Below are positions 16,737 through 26,493 of a stretch of 57,592 nt of DNA, piece by piece (position 1 is the first letter of the stretch; every line of letters begins with the position of its first letter). The stretch lies in contig NZ_SJDL01000035.1 in NCBI RefSeq assembly GCF_004327985.1, forward strand, positions 1 to 57,592, written 5' to 3'. The notes beneath the pieces were generated by a model. The model was given only the letters and a program-made list of their open reading frames with translations, did no database searches and had not been told where the DNA came from. A program made the translations under genes and the position numbers. This DNA comes from Marinobacter halodurans (GTDB lineage: Bacteria; Pseudomonadota; Gammaproteobacteria; Pseudomonadales; Oleiphilaceae).

Positions 16737-18429
16737 TTTTCCGTTTACGGCCATCGTTGGCCAGCACGCCCTGAAAACAGCCCTGATCCTGAACGCCATC
16801 AACCCCGGGATTGGCGGCGTCTTGATCAGCGGCCCCCGCGGAAGCGCCAAGTCCACGCTGGCCCGGGCACTCGCGGCCATTCTTCCCGTCCGCGACAACG
16901 GCGAGCGGCCGCCGTTCGTGAACCTGCCCCTGGGAACCAGTGAAGATCGCCTGATCGGCAGCCTCGACCTGAAGGGCGTACTCGCCGATCGCGAAGTGAC
17001 CTTCCAGCCCGGACTGCTGGCGAGTGCAGACGGTGGCGTCCTCTACGTGGACGAAGTCAACCTGCTGCCGGACACGCTGGTCGACCTGCTGCTGGACGCG
17101 GCAGCCCGGGGCGTCAATGCGGTGGAACGCGAGGGCATCAGCCATCGTCATTCGGCGCGCTTTGCGCTGATCGGCACCATGAATCCGGACGAGGGCGAAC
17201 TGCGCCCGCAATTGCTCGACCGCTTTGGGCTCTGCCTGGAGCTGGAGCGCTCGGTACCGGTCGCCGAACGGGTGGCGATCGTCCAGCAGCGGGAAGCCTT
17301 CGAACGCGATCCCGATGACTACTGCCGGCGATTCGCCGAGGATCAACGCGCCCTGGGGCAGGGCATCGCGGAGGCCCAGGCGCGGCTGGTCTCGGTGGTT
17401 ACGCCGGAGTGGATCTACCCGCACATCGCCGAACGGTGTGAAGCGGCCGGGGTCGAAGGCCTGCGCGCCGATGTCACCTGGCACCGGGCCGCCCAGGCCC
17501 ACGCAGCGTGGCGCGGCGTCGGGGAGATGGGCCTGGAGGATCTGGAAGCCGTCGAACCCTGGGTGCTGGCACACCGCAGAACCACGCCTCCGCCGGAATC
17601 CACCAAGCCACCGTCGGGAGGCTCCCGGAATTCGGGCGGACAGGGGCAAACCAGCAGCGGCCGCCAGGAAAACGGGGCAGGCGACCAGGGGCAGTGGGGT
17701 GCTATGCCGCCGGTGGTCCAGCAAACCGAAGCCGTCGACTGGCGGCCACCGCCTGGATCGCCGCCGCGGCGTGTTACCAGACAGCCCGTGGCGACGCCGG
17801 CGTTGCGCACCCGGAAAGGGCATCAGGCGGGACAGCGCCAGACCGGCCAGACAACCGGCAAGCCCGACTGGTTCGCGACGCTGACGGCCAACCGGGGTGC
17901 CTGGCCCCTGCGGGAACTGCGTTTCCGGAAGGCGCGCGCTGGCCAGCCGATGCTGCACCTGGTCCTGCTGGACACGTCCGGTTCCACCCTGGGCCACCGG
18001 TTGCTGGGTCGAGCCAAGGGCCTGGTGGATTCGCTGGCCCGCCAGGCCTATGCGGCCCGTGAACAGATCACGGTACTGACGTTCGGCAACGACGGCGTAC
18101 AGCCTGTCCTGTCCCGGCGCAGGTCGCCCAAGGTGCTGGCAACGCAACTGGATTCGGCCCATGGGGGCGGTGGCACACCCCTGCGGGCAGCGATCGAGCG
18201 CGCAGCCCGTTTGATCCGGCAATGGCATCGTCGGGAACCCGGATTGCAGATTCGCACCTACCTGATTACCGACGGCCGCACCCGCCAGTCCCTGGCCGAC
18301 CTGCCCGGGCTGGGCGAGTGCGTCGTGGTGGACACCGAGCAGTCGGCCATCAAGCGCGGGCGTGGCCCGCAAATCGCTGAACAACTGGGCGCGTCCTACC
18401 AGACGCTGCCCGCCATGGAGGCTTTATGA
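16717..18429 (+). CDS. Magnesium-chelatase-like AAA+/VWA protein, probable cobaltochelatase partner
   Basis: A 570-residue single chain combining the two small chelatase subunits. The AAA+ domain comes first, with GPRGSAKST (about 39-47), LYVDEVNLL (about 108) and the GTMNPDEGELRPQLLDRFG sensor region. A Pro/Gly/Gln-rich linker follows (about 285-380). The C-terminal von Willebrand A domain has LLDTSGST (MIDAS, about 415) and a matching Thr/Asp further on. It precedes cobN in the operon and no cobS/cobT chelatase subunits are present. It therefore probably supplies ATPase power for CobN to insert cobalt; this is inference from family and context. ATG 16717 is preferred to the GTG at 16714. 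Confidence 0.88.
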   Translation: MPTLPPDFPFTAIVGQHALKTALILNAINPGIGGVLISGPRGSAKSTLARALAAILPVRDNGERPPFVNLPLGTSEDRLIGSLDLKGVLADREVTFQPGLLASADGGVLYVDEVNLLPDTLVDLLLDAAARGVNAVEREGISHRHSARFALIGTMNPDEGELRPQLLDRFGLCLELERSVPVAERVAIVQQREAFERDPDDYCRRFAEDQRALGQGIAEAQARLVSVVTPEWIYPHIAERCEAAGVEGLRADVTWHRAAQAHAAWRGVGEMGLEDLEAVEPWVLAHRRTTPPPESTKPPSGGSRNSGGQGQTSSGRQENGAGDQGQWGAMPPVVQQTEAVDWRPPPGSPPRRVTRQPVATPALRTRKGHQAGQRQTGQTTGKPDWFATLTANRGAWPLRELRFRKARAGQPMLHLVLLDTSGSTLGHRLLGRAKGLVDSLARQAYAAREQITVLTFGNDGVQPVLSRRRSPKVLATQLDSAHGGGGTPLRAAIERAARLIRQWHRREPGLQIRTYLITDGRTRQSLADLPGLGECVVVDTEQSAIKRGRGPQIAEQLGASYQTLPAMEAL

Positions 18430-19019
18430 GCGACGAGATGCACGCCCGCCGGATGCAGAAGAAAAAGGATGTCGTGGATGGCCGTATCGCCCGCGCCACC
18501 GAAGAGCGCGGTGTGCTGATCCTGTTGAAGGGCAACGGCAAGGGCAAGAGCAGCTCGGCTTTCGGCACATTGGCGCGGTCCCTGGGCCACGGCCAGAAAG
18601 GCGCCGTGATCCAGTTCATCAAGGGACGGCGGGAGACCGGCGAATACCGCTTTTTCCGCGAGTACCCCAATCTGGACTGGCACATCATGGGCCACGGCTT
18701 CACGTGGGAGACCCAGAACCGCGAGCAGGATATTGAAGCGGCGCAGGCGGCCTGGGCGGTGGCCGAGGGGCTGCTGAAAGACCCCGCCTACCAGCTCATC
18801 GTGTTCGATGAGATGAGCTACATGTTCAAGTACGGCTACCTGGACCCCGAGCCGGTGGTTGCCGCGCTCCAGCAGCGGCCGCGCCACCAGAGCGTGATCA
18901 TTACCGGCCGCACCATGGCCCAGCCGCTGCAGGAAATCGCCGATACCATCAGTGTGGTGCAGGACGAGCGCCATGCGTTCCGCGGCGGAGTCAAAGCCCA
19001 GGCTGGGATCGAGTTCTGA
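18426..19019 (+). CDS. cobO: Cob(I)yrinic acid a,c-diamide adenosyltransferase
   Basis: A 197-residue BtuR/CobO-family ATP:corrinoid adenosyltransferase that adds the 5'-deoxyadenosyl upper ligand. The P-loop variant GNGKGKSSSAFG sits near residue 37, with KGAVIQFIKG, the VFDEMSYMFKYGYLD Walker B region near 127 and ITGRT near 159. Length matches the family. It overlaps the preceding stop by ATGA and its own stop overlaps cobB in the same way. Confidence 0.96.
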   Translation: MSDEMHARRMQKKKDVVDGRIARATEERGVLILLKGNGKGKSSSAFGTLARSLGHGQKGAVIQFIKGRRETGEYRFFREYPNLDWHIMGHGFTWETQNREQDIEAAQAAWAVAEGLLKDPAYQLIVFDEMSYMFKYGYLDPEPVVAALQQRPRHQSVIITGRTMAQPLQEIADTISVVQDERHAFRGGVKAQAGIEF

Positions 19020-20410
19020 TGAGTGCGCACGATTCCTTTGATGGCGCAGGCGCGATCGGGTGTCCCGCGGTCTTTATCGCGGCGCCGGCGTCCGGGCAGG
19101 GCAAGACTACCGTGACTGCGGCGCTCGCCCGCCTGCTGCGCAATCAGGGCAAGGTGGTGCGGGTGTTCAAGACCGGGCCCGACTACCTCGACCCGCAGGT
19201 GTTGGAGCAAGCGTCCGGGCAGCCGGTCGACCAGTTGGACCTGTGGATGGCCGGTGAAGAGTACTGTCGGCAGCGGCTCCACGTGGCAGCCCGCGAAGCC
19301 GACCTGATTCTCGTGGAAGGCGCCATGGGCCTGTTCGATGGCGAACCGTCCAGCGCCGACCTCGCCGCCCGCTTCAACATCCCCATGCTGGTCGTCATGG
19401 ATGTGAAAGGCATGGCCCAAACCGCCGCCGCCCTGATGGCCGGCCTCGCCGGATTCCGCGACGACGTCCGGATTCTGGGGCTGGTCGCCAACAACTGCGG
19501 CTCCCGGAGGCACCGTGAGTTGATCGAGGAGGCCCTGCCGGAATCCGTGCCGTTGCTGGCGAGCGTCGCCCGCAATGCGGACATCGCCCTTCCGGAGCGG
19601 CACCTGGGACTGGTGCAGGCGGCGGAGATTCGGGATGACCTGGAAATCCGCTTCAATGCCGGTGCGAAGGCTCTTGAGGCAGAAGACCTGGTATCCCGGC
19701 TCCTGGCGTTGCCACCGGTCCCGTTCGAGCCAACCGGAGTGGACGATCCTGAAGCCCTGCCATCGCTGCATGGACGGGTTATCGCGATTGCCCGGGACGC
19801 CGCATTCAGCTTCATCTACCAGGCCAACCTGGACCTGTTGGAGGCGATGGGCGCGGAACTGCGTTTCTTCTCGCCGCTGGTCGATAGGGCGGTGCCACCC
19901 AGCGATGCCCTTTGGCTTCCGGGCGGCTATCCAGAGATTTACGGCGCCCGACTGGCGGAAAACACGGCGATGCAGGCCTCCATCCGCGCCTTTTACGAAG
20001 CGGGCAAACCGATCCTGGCCGAGTGCGGCGGGCTGCTGTACTGCCTTGAGGGCCTCACCGATTACGACGGACGGACCCATGCCATGCTGGGCCTGCTACC
20101 CGGTGCGGGCTGGATGCGTGGCCGCCGGGGCTGCCAGGGCATGCAGACCGCCGACCTGCCGGAGGGGCCGGTGCGCGGTCACGCTCACCACCGCTCGGTG
20201 GCCGAAGGTACCCCCGAACCGATCGCACACGGTCGCCGACAGCGCCATCCCGCTCCCGGCGAAGCCATCTTCCGTCGGCGCCGGCTCACGGCCACCTATC
20301 TTCACCTGTTTTTCCCGAATAATCCCGCGGCCATGGCTCGGCTGTTTGGCGTTGACACGCCGGCAACCGACACGGCCATCGAGTTGAAGGAGTCCCAAGG
20401 ATGCAACTGA
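19019..20410 (+). CDS. cobB: Cobyrinic acid a,c-diamide synthase
   Basis: A 463-residue glutamine amidotransferase (cobB in Pseudomonas, cbiA in Salmonella) that amidates side chains a and c of cobyrinate or hydrogenobyrinate. The N-terminal ATP site reads APASGQGKTTV (near residue 21) and FKTGPDYLDP follows near 53. The glutaminase domain contains LPGGYPEIYGARLA and ECGGLLYCLEGL with the nucleophilic Cys near residue 341, and a C-terminal HLFF motif with the His. Its position between cobO and cobW/cobN fits the aerobic route, where hydrogenobyrinate is amidated before cobalt insertion. Confidence 0.95.
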   Translation: MSAHDSFDGAGAIGCPAVFIAAPASGQGKTTVTAALARLLRNQGKVVRVFKTGPDYLDPQVLEQASGQPVDQLDLWMAGEEYCRQRLHVAAREADLILVEGAMGLFDGEPSSADLAARFNIPMLVVMDVKGMAQTAAALMAGLAGFRDDVRILGLVANNCGSRRHRELIEEALPESVPLLASVARNADIALPERHLGLVQAAEIRDDLEIRFNAGAKALEAEDLVSRLLALPPVPFEPTGVDDPEALPSLHGRVIAIARDAAFSFIYQANLDLLEAMGAELRFFSPLVDRAVPPSDALWLPGGYPEIYGARLAENTAMQASIRAFYEAGKPILAECGGLLYCLEGLTDYDGRTHAMLGLLPGAGWMRGRRGCQGMQTADLPEGPVRGHAHHRSVAEGTPEPIAHGRRQRHPAPGEAIFRRRRLTATYLHLFFPNNPAAMARLFGVDTPATDTAIELKESQGCN

Positions 20411-21501
20411 ACAAGATTCCCGCCACGGTCGTCACCGGCTTCCTGGGCAGCGGCAAGACCACGCTGCTGGCCAGCATCCTGCGTCAGGTGACCGGCAAAC
20501 GGATTGCGGTGATCGTCAACGAGTTTGGCGAGCAGGACATCGACTCCAACCTGCTGCGCAGCTGTGCTCTGGGTTGCGAGGAAGAGCAACCGGTTGAGGG
20601 GGACGACAGCGGGATCTACGAGCTGGCCAACGGCTGCATCTGCTGCACGGTTGAAGAGGAATTCCTGCCGGTGATGAAGAAGCTGGTTGAGCGCCGGGAC
20701 GATATCGATCATATCCTGATCGAGACCAGCGGCCTGGCCTTGCCGAAGCCGCTGGTCCAGGCCTTCAACTGGCCGGAGGTACGCCAGCACTGCACGGTCG
20801 ACGCCATCATCACGGTGGTCGACGGTCCGGCGGTGGCCGCCGGCCGCTATGCCAGCGATGAGGAGAAGGTCGAGGCCCAGCGCCGTGCCGACGACAACCT
20901 GGACCACGACCCGAGCCTGCGCGAACTGCTTGAAGACCAACTCGGTGCAGCGGACCTGGTCCTGGTCAGCAAGACCGACCTGCTCAGCGACGAGGAGCGC
21001 CGGCGGGTGGAGCAACTGGTGCGCAATCGGGTCGCCCCGGCGGTCAAGTCGCTGTTTATCGACCAGGCGACACTGGCGGAGGACAGCGCCCAGCTTGAGG
21101 CCCTGATGGGCATCGGGGCCGCCAGTGAGGCGCATATCGACCGCGTCGACAATCACCACGACCGCTATCACGCCCATGGTGCCCATCACGACCATGCCCA
21201 TGATCACTTCGATTCCTGCGTGATCAGCCTTGGCGAAGTGGATGCCGAGGCTTTCGCCGGCACCCTGCAGCAACTGCTCAAGGACAACGAGATCTATCGC
21301 GCCAAGGGCTTTGCGGCGATCCCGGGCAAGCCCATGCGCCAGGTGGTGCAGGCGGTCGGAGAACGGCTGGACCGCCATTTCGACCGGCTTTGGGGCGCTG
21401 ACGAAGCGCGTCGGACGCAGCTGGTGATCATCGGCAAGCACCTGGATGTCGACGCCCTTAGTGCTGCATTGACCTCCACTGAGATGACCGCGACCGCCTG
21501 A
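20401..21501 (+). CDS. cobW: Cobalamin-associated GTPase CobW
   Basis: A 366-residue G3E-family GTPase thought to deliver Co(II) for corrin synthesis. The P-loop TGFLGSGKTT is at residues 13-22, NEFGEQDID near 40, and the metal-binding GCICC motif near 79. SKTDLL near 197 is the guanine-specificity motif. A His/Asp-rich stretch (about residues 247-275, with HHDRYHAHGAHHDHAHDH) is likely to bind metal. It overlaps the end of cobB by 10 bases and its stop shares bases with the cobN start. Confidence 0.95.
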   Translation: MQLNKIPATVVTGFLGSGKTTLLASILRQVTGKRIAVIVNEFGEQDIDSNLLRSCALGCEEEQPVEGDDSGIYELANGCICCTVEEEFLPVMKKLVERRDDIDHILIETSGLALPKPLVQAFNWPEVRQHCTVDAIITVVDGPAVAAGRYASDEEKVEAQRRADDNLDHDPSLRELLEDQLGAADLVLVSKTDLLSDEERRRVEQLVRNRVAPAVKSLFIDQATLAEDSAQLEALMGIGAASEAHIDRVDNHHDRYHAHGAHHDHAHDHFDSCVISLGEVDAEAFAGTLQQLLKDNEIYRAKGFAAIPGKPMRQVVQAVGERLDRHFDRLWGADEARRTQLVIIGKHLDVDALSAALTSTEMTATA

Positions 21502-24500
21502 TGCACCTGTTCGCCGCCAAACCCGGGGGCTTCGTCGACGACGAAGGCATCGTCGACCTGCAACAGAGCCCCGCCGATGTCGTGATCCTGTCCGCCGCCG
21601 ACAGCAGCCTTGCGGCGCTGGCGCAGGCGGTCGATCGCCTGGGGGACAGCTACCCGCCGGTGCGGTTGGCGAACTGGATGAACCTGGTCAAACCGGCCGC
21701 CTACGACCTGTACGAGGATCGGGTGCTGGAAGGCGCCCGGCTGGTCATCGTCTCGCTGCTGGGTGGCAGCGCCTATTGGCCGTACGGGTTCGAGCGGCTG
21801 CTGGCCTGGGCCGGGGCCGCTCCGGAACGGCACCTGATTGTGGTGCCGGGCTGCGACGCACCGGATGACGCGCTATTGGCATCGTCGACCGTCCCGTTTG
21901 AAGACGCGCACCGTGTCTGGCGCTTTCTCCGGGAAGGGGGCACGGACAATGCCGAGCAGCTACTGCGATTCATCGGCGCCCGCTACCTTGAGCTGGACAA
22001 ACCGTGGCGGGAGCCGCGTGCGGTGCCCGAGGCCTTGTTGTATGCGCCCGGTAACGGTCCCGGACAGGAGGCGACACTGAGGGAATGGCAGGCCAACCAG
22101 ACGCCGGGCCGCCCGGTGTGCCTGCTGGTGTTCTATCGCAGCCATCTGTTGGGCGCCAATACCGCGGTGCTGGATGGGCTCATCGATGCGCTGCGACGGG
22201 AGGGACTGGAGCCACTGCCTGTCGCTGTCGCATCGCTCAAGGAAGCGAGCTGCGTCGCTTTCGTCAACCACCTGATGGCGCAGACAGCTGCTGGGCTGAT
22301 CGTGAACACCACCGGTTTTTCCGTCAACCGCAGCCCCGACGACACGGCATTGTCGAACGGTGCGGAGCCGGACAGCCTGTTTGCGGGACGTCCCGTGGTG
22401 CTGCAGGCCATCCTTTCCAGCAGTACCCGGGAGGACTGGGAGACCCAGGGCGGAGGCTTGCGTTCCCGCGACGTCGCCATGCAGGTGGTGCTGCCTGAAA
22501 TGGACGGACGCATTATCACCCGCGCGGTCGGCTTCAAGACCGAGTCCCATTACAGCGACCGCTGCCAGTTGTCGGTCATTCGACATGTGCTGCACCCCGA
22601 ACGCGCGCAATTTGTTGCCAAACTGGCCCGTCGCTTCTGCGACCTGCGGACGAAAACCAACCGCGAAAAACGCCTGGCACTGGTCCTGGCCAACTACCCC
22701 AACCGCGACGGCCGTATTGGCAATGGGGTAGGGCTGGATACACCGGCTTCCACGGTCAGGATCCTGAACGCCCTGGCGGAGCAGGGGTATCCCCTCGAGC
22801 AGGTGCCGCAAAACGGCGATGCCCTGATCCGGCTGTTGCAGGGCGCGGTCACCAACAATCCTGCCGCCCATGACCTCCGTTCCTGCTGGCAGAGCCTCGC
22901 TGTCGAGGACTACCTGGCCTGGTTCCGGACATTACCGCGCTCCCTCCAGGATCGGATTGAGCAGCGCTGGGGCACTCCGGCCGATGATCCCAAATACCGC
23001 CAGGGTCGGCTGATGATTGCCGGCGTCCGCCTGGGCGAAACTTTTGTCGGCATCCAGCCGGAGCGGGATTTCATCGATGACCCGACACAGACCTACCACG
23101 ACACCGAGCTGGTGCCGCCGCACAGCTACCTGGCGTTTTACCTGTGGCTGCGGGAGCACTACCGCGTCGATGCGGTGATCCACGTGGGCAAGCACGGCAA
23201 CCTGGAGTGGCTGCCGGGCAAGAGCACCGCGCTGTCGGCGGACTGCTGGCCGGACATCGTCCTGGGGCCGCTGCCGCACTTCTATCCGTTTATCGTCAAC
23301 GATCCGGGGGAGGGGGCCCAGGCCAAGCGCCGGTCCCAGGCCGTCATCATCGATCACCTGATGCCGCCGTTGGCCCGGGCCGAACTCTACGGCCCCATGG
23401 CGGAGCTGGAGGCGTTGACCGACGAGTACTACCAGGCGCTGGGCATGGATCCACGCCGGGAAGAGCTGCTGCGGCGGCGCATCGTCGAGCACCTGCGGGC
23501 CACCGGCATCGACCGGGAACTGATGCAGGACATCGATACCGGCTGTGACGAGGCGCTGCTCAACGAGCTGGACACCTACCTGTGCGATATCAAGGAAGCG
23601 CAGATCCGTCATGGCCTGCATGTGCTCGGCACCTTGCCGGAGCGCGACAAGCTGGCAGGAACACTGGTTGCCATCCTGAGGCTGCCTCGCGGGGAAGCGA
23701 TTGTGGATCGCGGGCTCCTTAACAATCTCAGTGCCGACCTCGGACTCGGCGACTTCGATCCGCTGAGCGCTGGCGCCGAACCCTGGACGGGACCGCAGCC
23801 TGACGTACTGGCCGGGATGGACGAGGCGCCCTGGCGGACCGCGGCCGATACCCGGGAGCGCCTTGAAAAGCTGGCCGAACGCCTGGTTCGCGAGCGGGTC
23901 ATCGAAGACGGCTGTCTCGATGCGCTGGCCCGGGACTATCCGGCGACCGCGACCCAATGCCGTTATGTCCGGGAAACGGTCTGGGCGGCGATGCGCCGGG
24001 GCGCCGAACTGGAAATACAGTCGTTGCTGGACGGGCTCTCCGGATACAGCGTGCCACCCGGACCCAGCGGCGCTCCCAGTCGCGGCCGGCTGGACACCTT
24101 GCCGACGGGGCGCAATTTCTTCACGGTCGATAACCGCTCCATTCCATCGCCGGCTGCCTGGACACTGGGGGAGAAATCCGCCCAGGCGTTCGTTGAGCGG
24201 TACCTGCAGGATAACGGTGATTTTCCCCGTCGGCTGGGGCTGTCCATCTGGGGCACCGCCACCATGCGCACCGGTGGTGACGATATTGCCCAGGCGTTCG
24301 CCCTGATGGGCGTGCGGCCCATCTGGTCCGCCGGATCGCAGCGGGTCATCGACATCGAAGTGATACCCACCATGCTGCTGCAACGTCCGCGGGTCGATGT
24401 GACGCTACGGGTCTCGGGTTTTTTCCGCGATGCCTTTCCCAACGTGATCCGGGTGTATGACGCGGCGGTGCAGGCCGTTGCCCGATACGACGAACCCGGC

Positions 24501-25352
24501 GACGACAACACGCTGCGGGATACGGTCCGGGCGCGCCAGCAAGTCCTGGTGACCGATGGCATCGACGAAGACGAGGCATTTCGTCAGGCCAGCTACCGCG
24601 TTTTCGGCAGCAAGCCCGGCGAGTATGGAACCGGCCTCAACCGTTTGATCGACGGGCGCCACTGGAACACCGCGGACGACCTGGCCGACGCCTACCTCAA
24701 GGCCGGGGGGTATGCCTATGGGCAAACGGAGGACACCGGGGTGGAAGCGCGCGAGGCCTTCGAGCGACAGCTCGGTAACCTGGATGCGGTGATGCAGAAC
24801 CAGGACAACCGCGAGCACGACCTTCTCGATTCCAACACCTACTACGCCTTCCAGGGCGGCATGGCGAACGCCAGCCGGGCGCTCAGCGGCCAGGCCCCCG
24901 CGATCTATCACGCCGATCACGCCAATCCGGCACGGCCCGAGATCCGCACCCTGAACCAGGAACTCAACCGCGTGATCCGCTCCCGGGTGCTCAACCCGAA
25001 GTGGATCCGGGCCATGCGCGAGCACGGTTACAAGGGCGCGTTCGAGATGGCGGCGACCGTGGACTACCTGTTCGCCTACGACGCCACGACCGACCTGGTG
25101 GCCGACTACCAGTACGCCCAGGTCACCGACGCCCTGGTACTGGATCCCGATAACCAGCGGTTCCTGCGCGAGCACAACCCGTCCGCTCTGGAAGAGATGG
25201 CGGAACGGCTTCTGGAAGCGGTCCAGAGAGGACTCTGGCAGGCGCCCGGGGAGCATGGCGAGGCGTTGCAGGATCTGTTGTTGGACATCGACGACGCCCA
25301 GGAACGGGCTCCGGCAGCGATGGCCGGAGAAGGGGGCGCCCATGGTGTCTGA
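21501..25352 (+). CDS. cobN: Cobaltochelatase, large subunit
   Basis: A 1283-residue protein, normal for CobN, the porphyrin-like-substrate-binding subunit that inserts Co(II) into hydrogenobyrinic acid a,c-diamide. The conserved HVGKHGNLEWLPGK motif is near residue 561, and LSIWGTATMRTGGDD near 912 is typical of CobN/BchH. Start at 21501 overlaps the cobW stop (TGATG). It stops inside the first codons of cobG. The AAA+/VWA chain encoded four genes upstream is the likely energising partner. Confidence 0.97.
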   Translation: MHLFAAKPGGFVDDEGIVDLQQSPADVVILSAADSSLAALAQAVDRLGDSYPPVRLANWMNLVKPAAYDLYEDRVLEGARLVIVSLLGGSAYWPYGFERLLAWAGAAPERHLIVVPGCDAPDDALLASSTVPFEDAHRVWRFLREGGTDNAEQLLRFIGARYLELDKPWREPRAVPEALLYAPGNGPGQEATLREWQANQTPGRPVCLLVFYRSHLLGANTAVLDGLIDALRREGLEPLPVAVASLKEASCVAFVNHLMAQTAAGLIVNTTGFSVNRSPDDTALSNGAEPDSLFAGRPVVLQAILSSSTREDWETQGGGLRSRDVAMQVVLPEMDGRIITRAVGFKTESHYSDRCQLSVIRHVLHPERAQFVAKLARRFCDLRTKTNREKRLALVLANYPNRDGRIGNGVGLDTPASTVRILNALAEQGYPLEQVPQNGDALIRLLQGAVTNNPAAHDLRSCWQSLAVEDYLAWFRTLPRSLQDRIEQRWGTPADDPKYRQGRLMIAGVRLGETFVGIQPERDFIDDPTQTYHDTELVPPHSYLAFYLWLREHYRVDAVIHVGKHGNLEWLPGKSTALSADCWPDIVLGPLPHFYPFIVNDPGEGAQAKRRSQAVIIDHLMPPLARAELYGPMAELEALTDEYYQALGMDPRREELLRRRIVEHLRATGIDRELMQDIDTGCDEALLNELDTYLCDIKEAQIRHGLHVLGTLPERDKLAGTLVAILRLPRGEAIVDRGLLNNLSADLGLGDFDPLSAGAEPWTGPQPDVLAGMDEAPWRTAADTRERLEKLAERLVRERVIEDGCLDALARDYPATATQCRYVRETVWAAMRRGAELEIQSLLDGLSGYSVPPGPSGAPSRGRLDTLPTGRNFFTVDNRSIPSPAAWTLGEKSAQAFVERYLQDNGDFPRRLGLSIWGTATMRTGGDDIAQAFALMGVRPIWSAGSQRVIDIEVIPTMLLQRPRVDVTLRVSGFFRDAFPNVIRVYDAAVQAVARYDEPGDDNTLRDTVRARQQVLVTDGIDEDEAFRQASYRVFGSKPGEYGTGLNRLIDGRHWNTADDLADAYLKAGGYAYGQTEDTGVEAREAFERQLGNLDAVMQNQDNREHDLLDSNTYYAFQGGMANASRALSGQAPAIYHADHANPARPEIRTLNQELNRVIRSRVLNPKWIRAMREHGYKGAFEMAATVDYLFAYDATTDLVADYQYAQVTDALVLDPDNQRFLREHNPSALEEMAERLLEAVQRGLWQAPGEHGEALQDLLLDIDDAQERAPAAMAGEGGAHGV

Positions 25353-26493
25353 AGCGCGCGTGAAAGGTTGGTGCCCCGGCGCCTGGCGTCCCATGGCGTC
25401 CGGCGACGGGCTACTGGTCCGTATCCGGCCCCATCGCGGCCGCCTGACCGGTGAGCAGCTTGTGGCGGTATGCCGGTCGGCCGAGGCGCATGGTTCGGGG
25501 CTTGTCGAACTGACCAACCGCGCCAACCTGCAGCTTCGGGGCATTTCCGAAGAGAGCTGGCCGGCGTTGATGGCTGATCTGGCGGACCAGGGGCTGATCG
25601 ATCCGGACCCGGCCACCGAATCCCGGCGTAACCTTATGCTCGTGCCGGACTGGCAGGAGGGCGATGACACCGATGTCGCGGCCCGTCTGCTGACGGCTCG
25701 TCTGGCGGACTTGCCGGAGCTACCCGGCAAGGTGGGCTTTGCGATGGATGCCGGGCCCGCGCCGCGCCTGACGAATGTGTCCGCCGATTTCCGGCTCGAA
25801 CGCGGCGACGACAGCCGGCTGCTGGTCCGGGCCGATGGCCGGCCGTTGGGCACGCCGGTGGATTCGGTCCAGCAGGCCGTTTCACTGATGGTCGATCTCG
25901 CCCACTGGTTTGTTAACAGCGGCGGCAACGAGGCCGGACGGGTTCGACGGCATCACGTCCCGTTGCCGGGATGGGCGCCTGAATCGGCCAAACCGGCCCG
26001 TGCCACGACGCCGCTGCAACTGGGGCGCCACCCCCTGGGAGCCGTCTTCGGCCTGCCATTGGGCCGCATCCATGCAGCGGTCCTGAAAACCGCCGTGGAA
26101 CGCTCCGCAGCCCGGCATGTGCGGGTGACACCCTGGCGTCGGCTATTGCTGGAAGGCGCTATGCCCCAGCCCCTGGACGGCCTGATCAGCGACAACATGG
26201 ATCCCCGCCTATCGGTCGATGCCTGCCCCGGGGCGCCGTATTGCGAGCAGGCGAGTGTGGCCACCCAGTCGTTGGCGGCGGACCTGAGTCAGCGCATTGG
26301 CAGCCGCCTGCATGTGTCCGGTTGCAGCAAGGGCTGCGCAACCGGTGTGTCGGCGCCGATTTGCCTGGTCGGGCGGCGGGGCCGGTTTGACCTGATTCTG
26401 GACGGTCGGGCGGACGGGTTGCCCACGGCAACCGACCTGGACCCATCCGACGTATGCGATTACCTGGAGAGCATTGATGCCTCACGTTTATGA
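25342..26493 (+). CDS. cobG: Precorrin-3B synthase
   Basis: A 383-residue protein of the sulfite/nitrite reductase ferredoxin-like fold. CobG uses O2 and an Fe-S centre to hydroxylate precorrin-3A and form the gamma-lactone of precorrin-3B, the oxygen-dependent step that defines the aerobic route. The [4Fe-4S] cysteines are visible in CPGAPYC (near 293) and SGCSKGC (near 328). LTNRANLQLRG near residue 55 is also typical. ATG 25342 is chosen because the family starts with a KGWCPGAWRPM-like segment and the codon overlaps the cobN stop; a longer frame upstream lies wholly inside cobN. Confidence 0.94.
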   Translation: MVSEARVKGWCPGAWRPMASGDGLLVRIRPHRGRLTGEQLVAVCRSAEAHGSGLVELTNRANLQLRGISEESWPALMADLADQGLIDPDPATESRRNLMLVPDWQEGDDTDVAARLLTARLADLPELPGKVGFAMDAGPAPRLTNVSADFRLERGDDSRLLVRADGRPLGTPVDSVQQAVSLMVDLAHWFVNSGGNEAGRVRRHHVPLPGWAPESAKPARATTPLQLGRHPLGAVFGLPLGRIHAAVLKTAVERSAARHVRVTPWRRLLLEGAMPQPLDGLISDNMDPRLSVDACPGAPYCEQASVATQSLAADLSQRIGSRLHVSGCSKGCATGVSAPICLVGRRGRFDLILDGRADGLPTATDLDPSDVCDYLESIDASRL

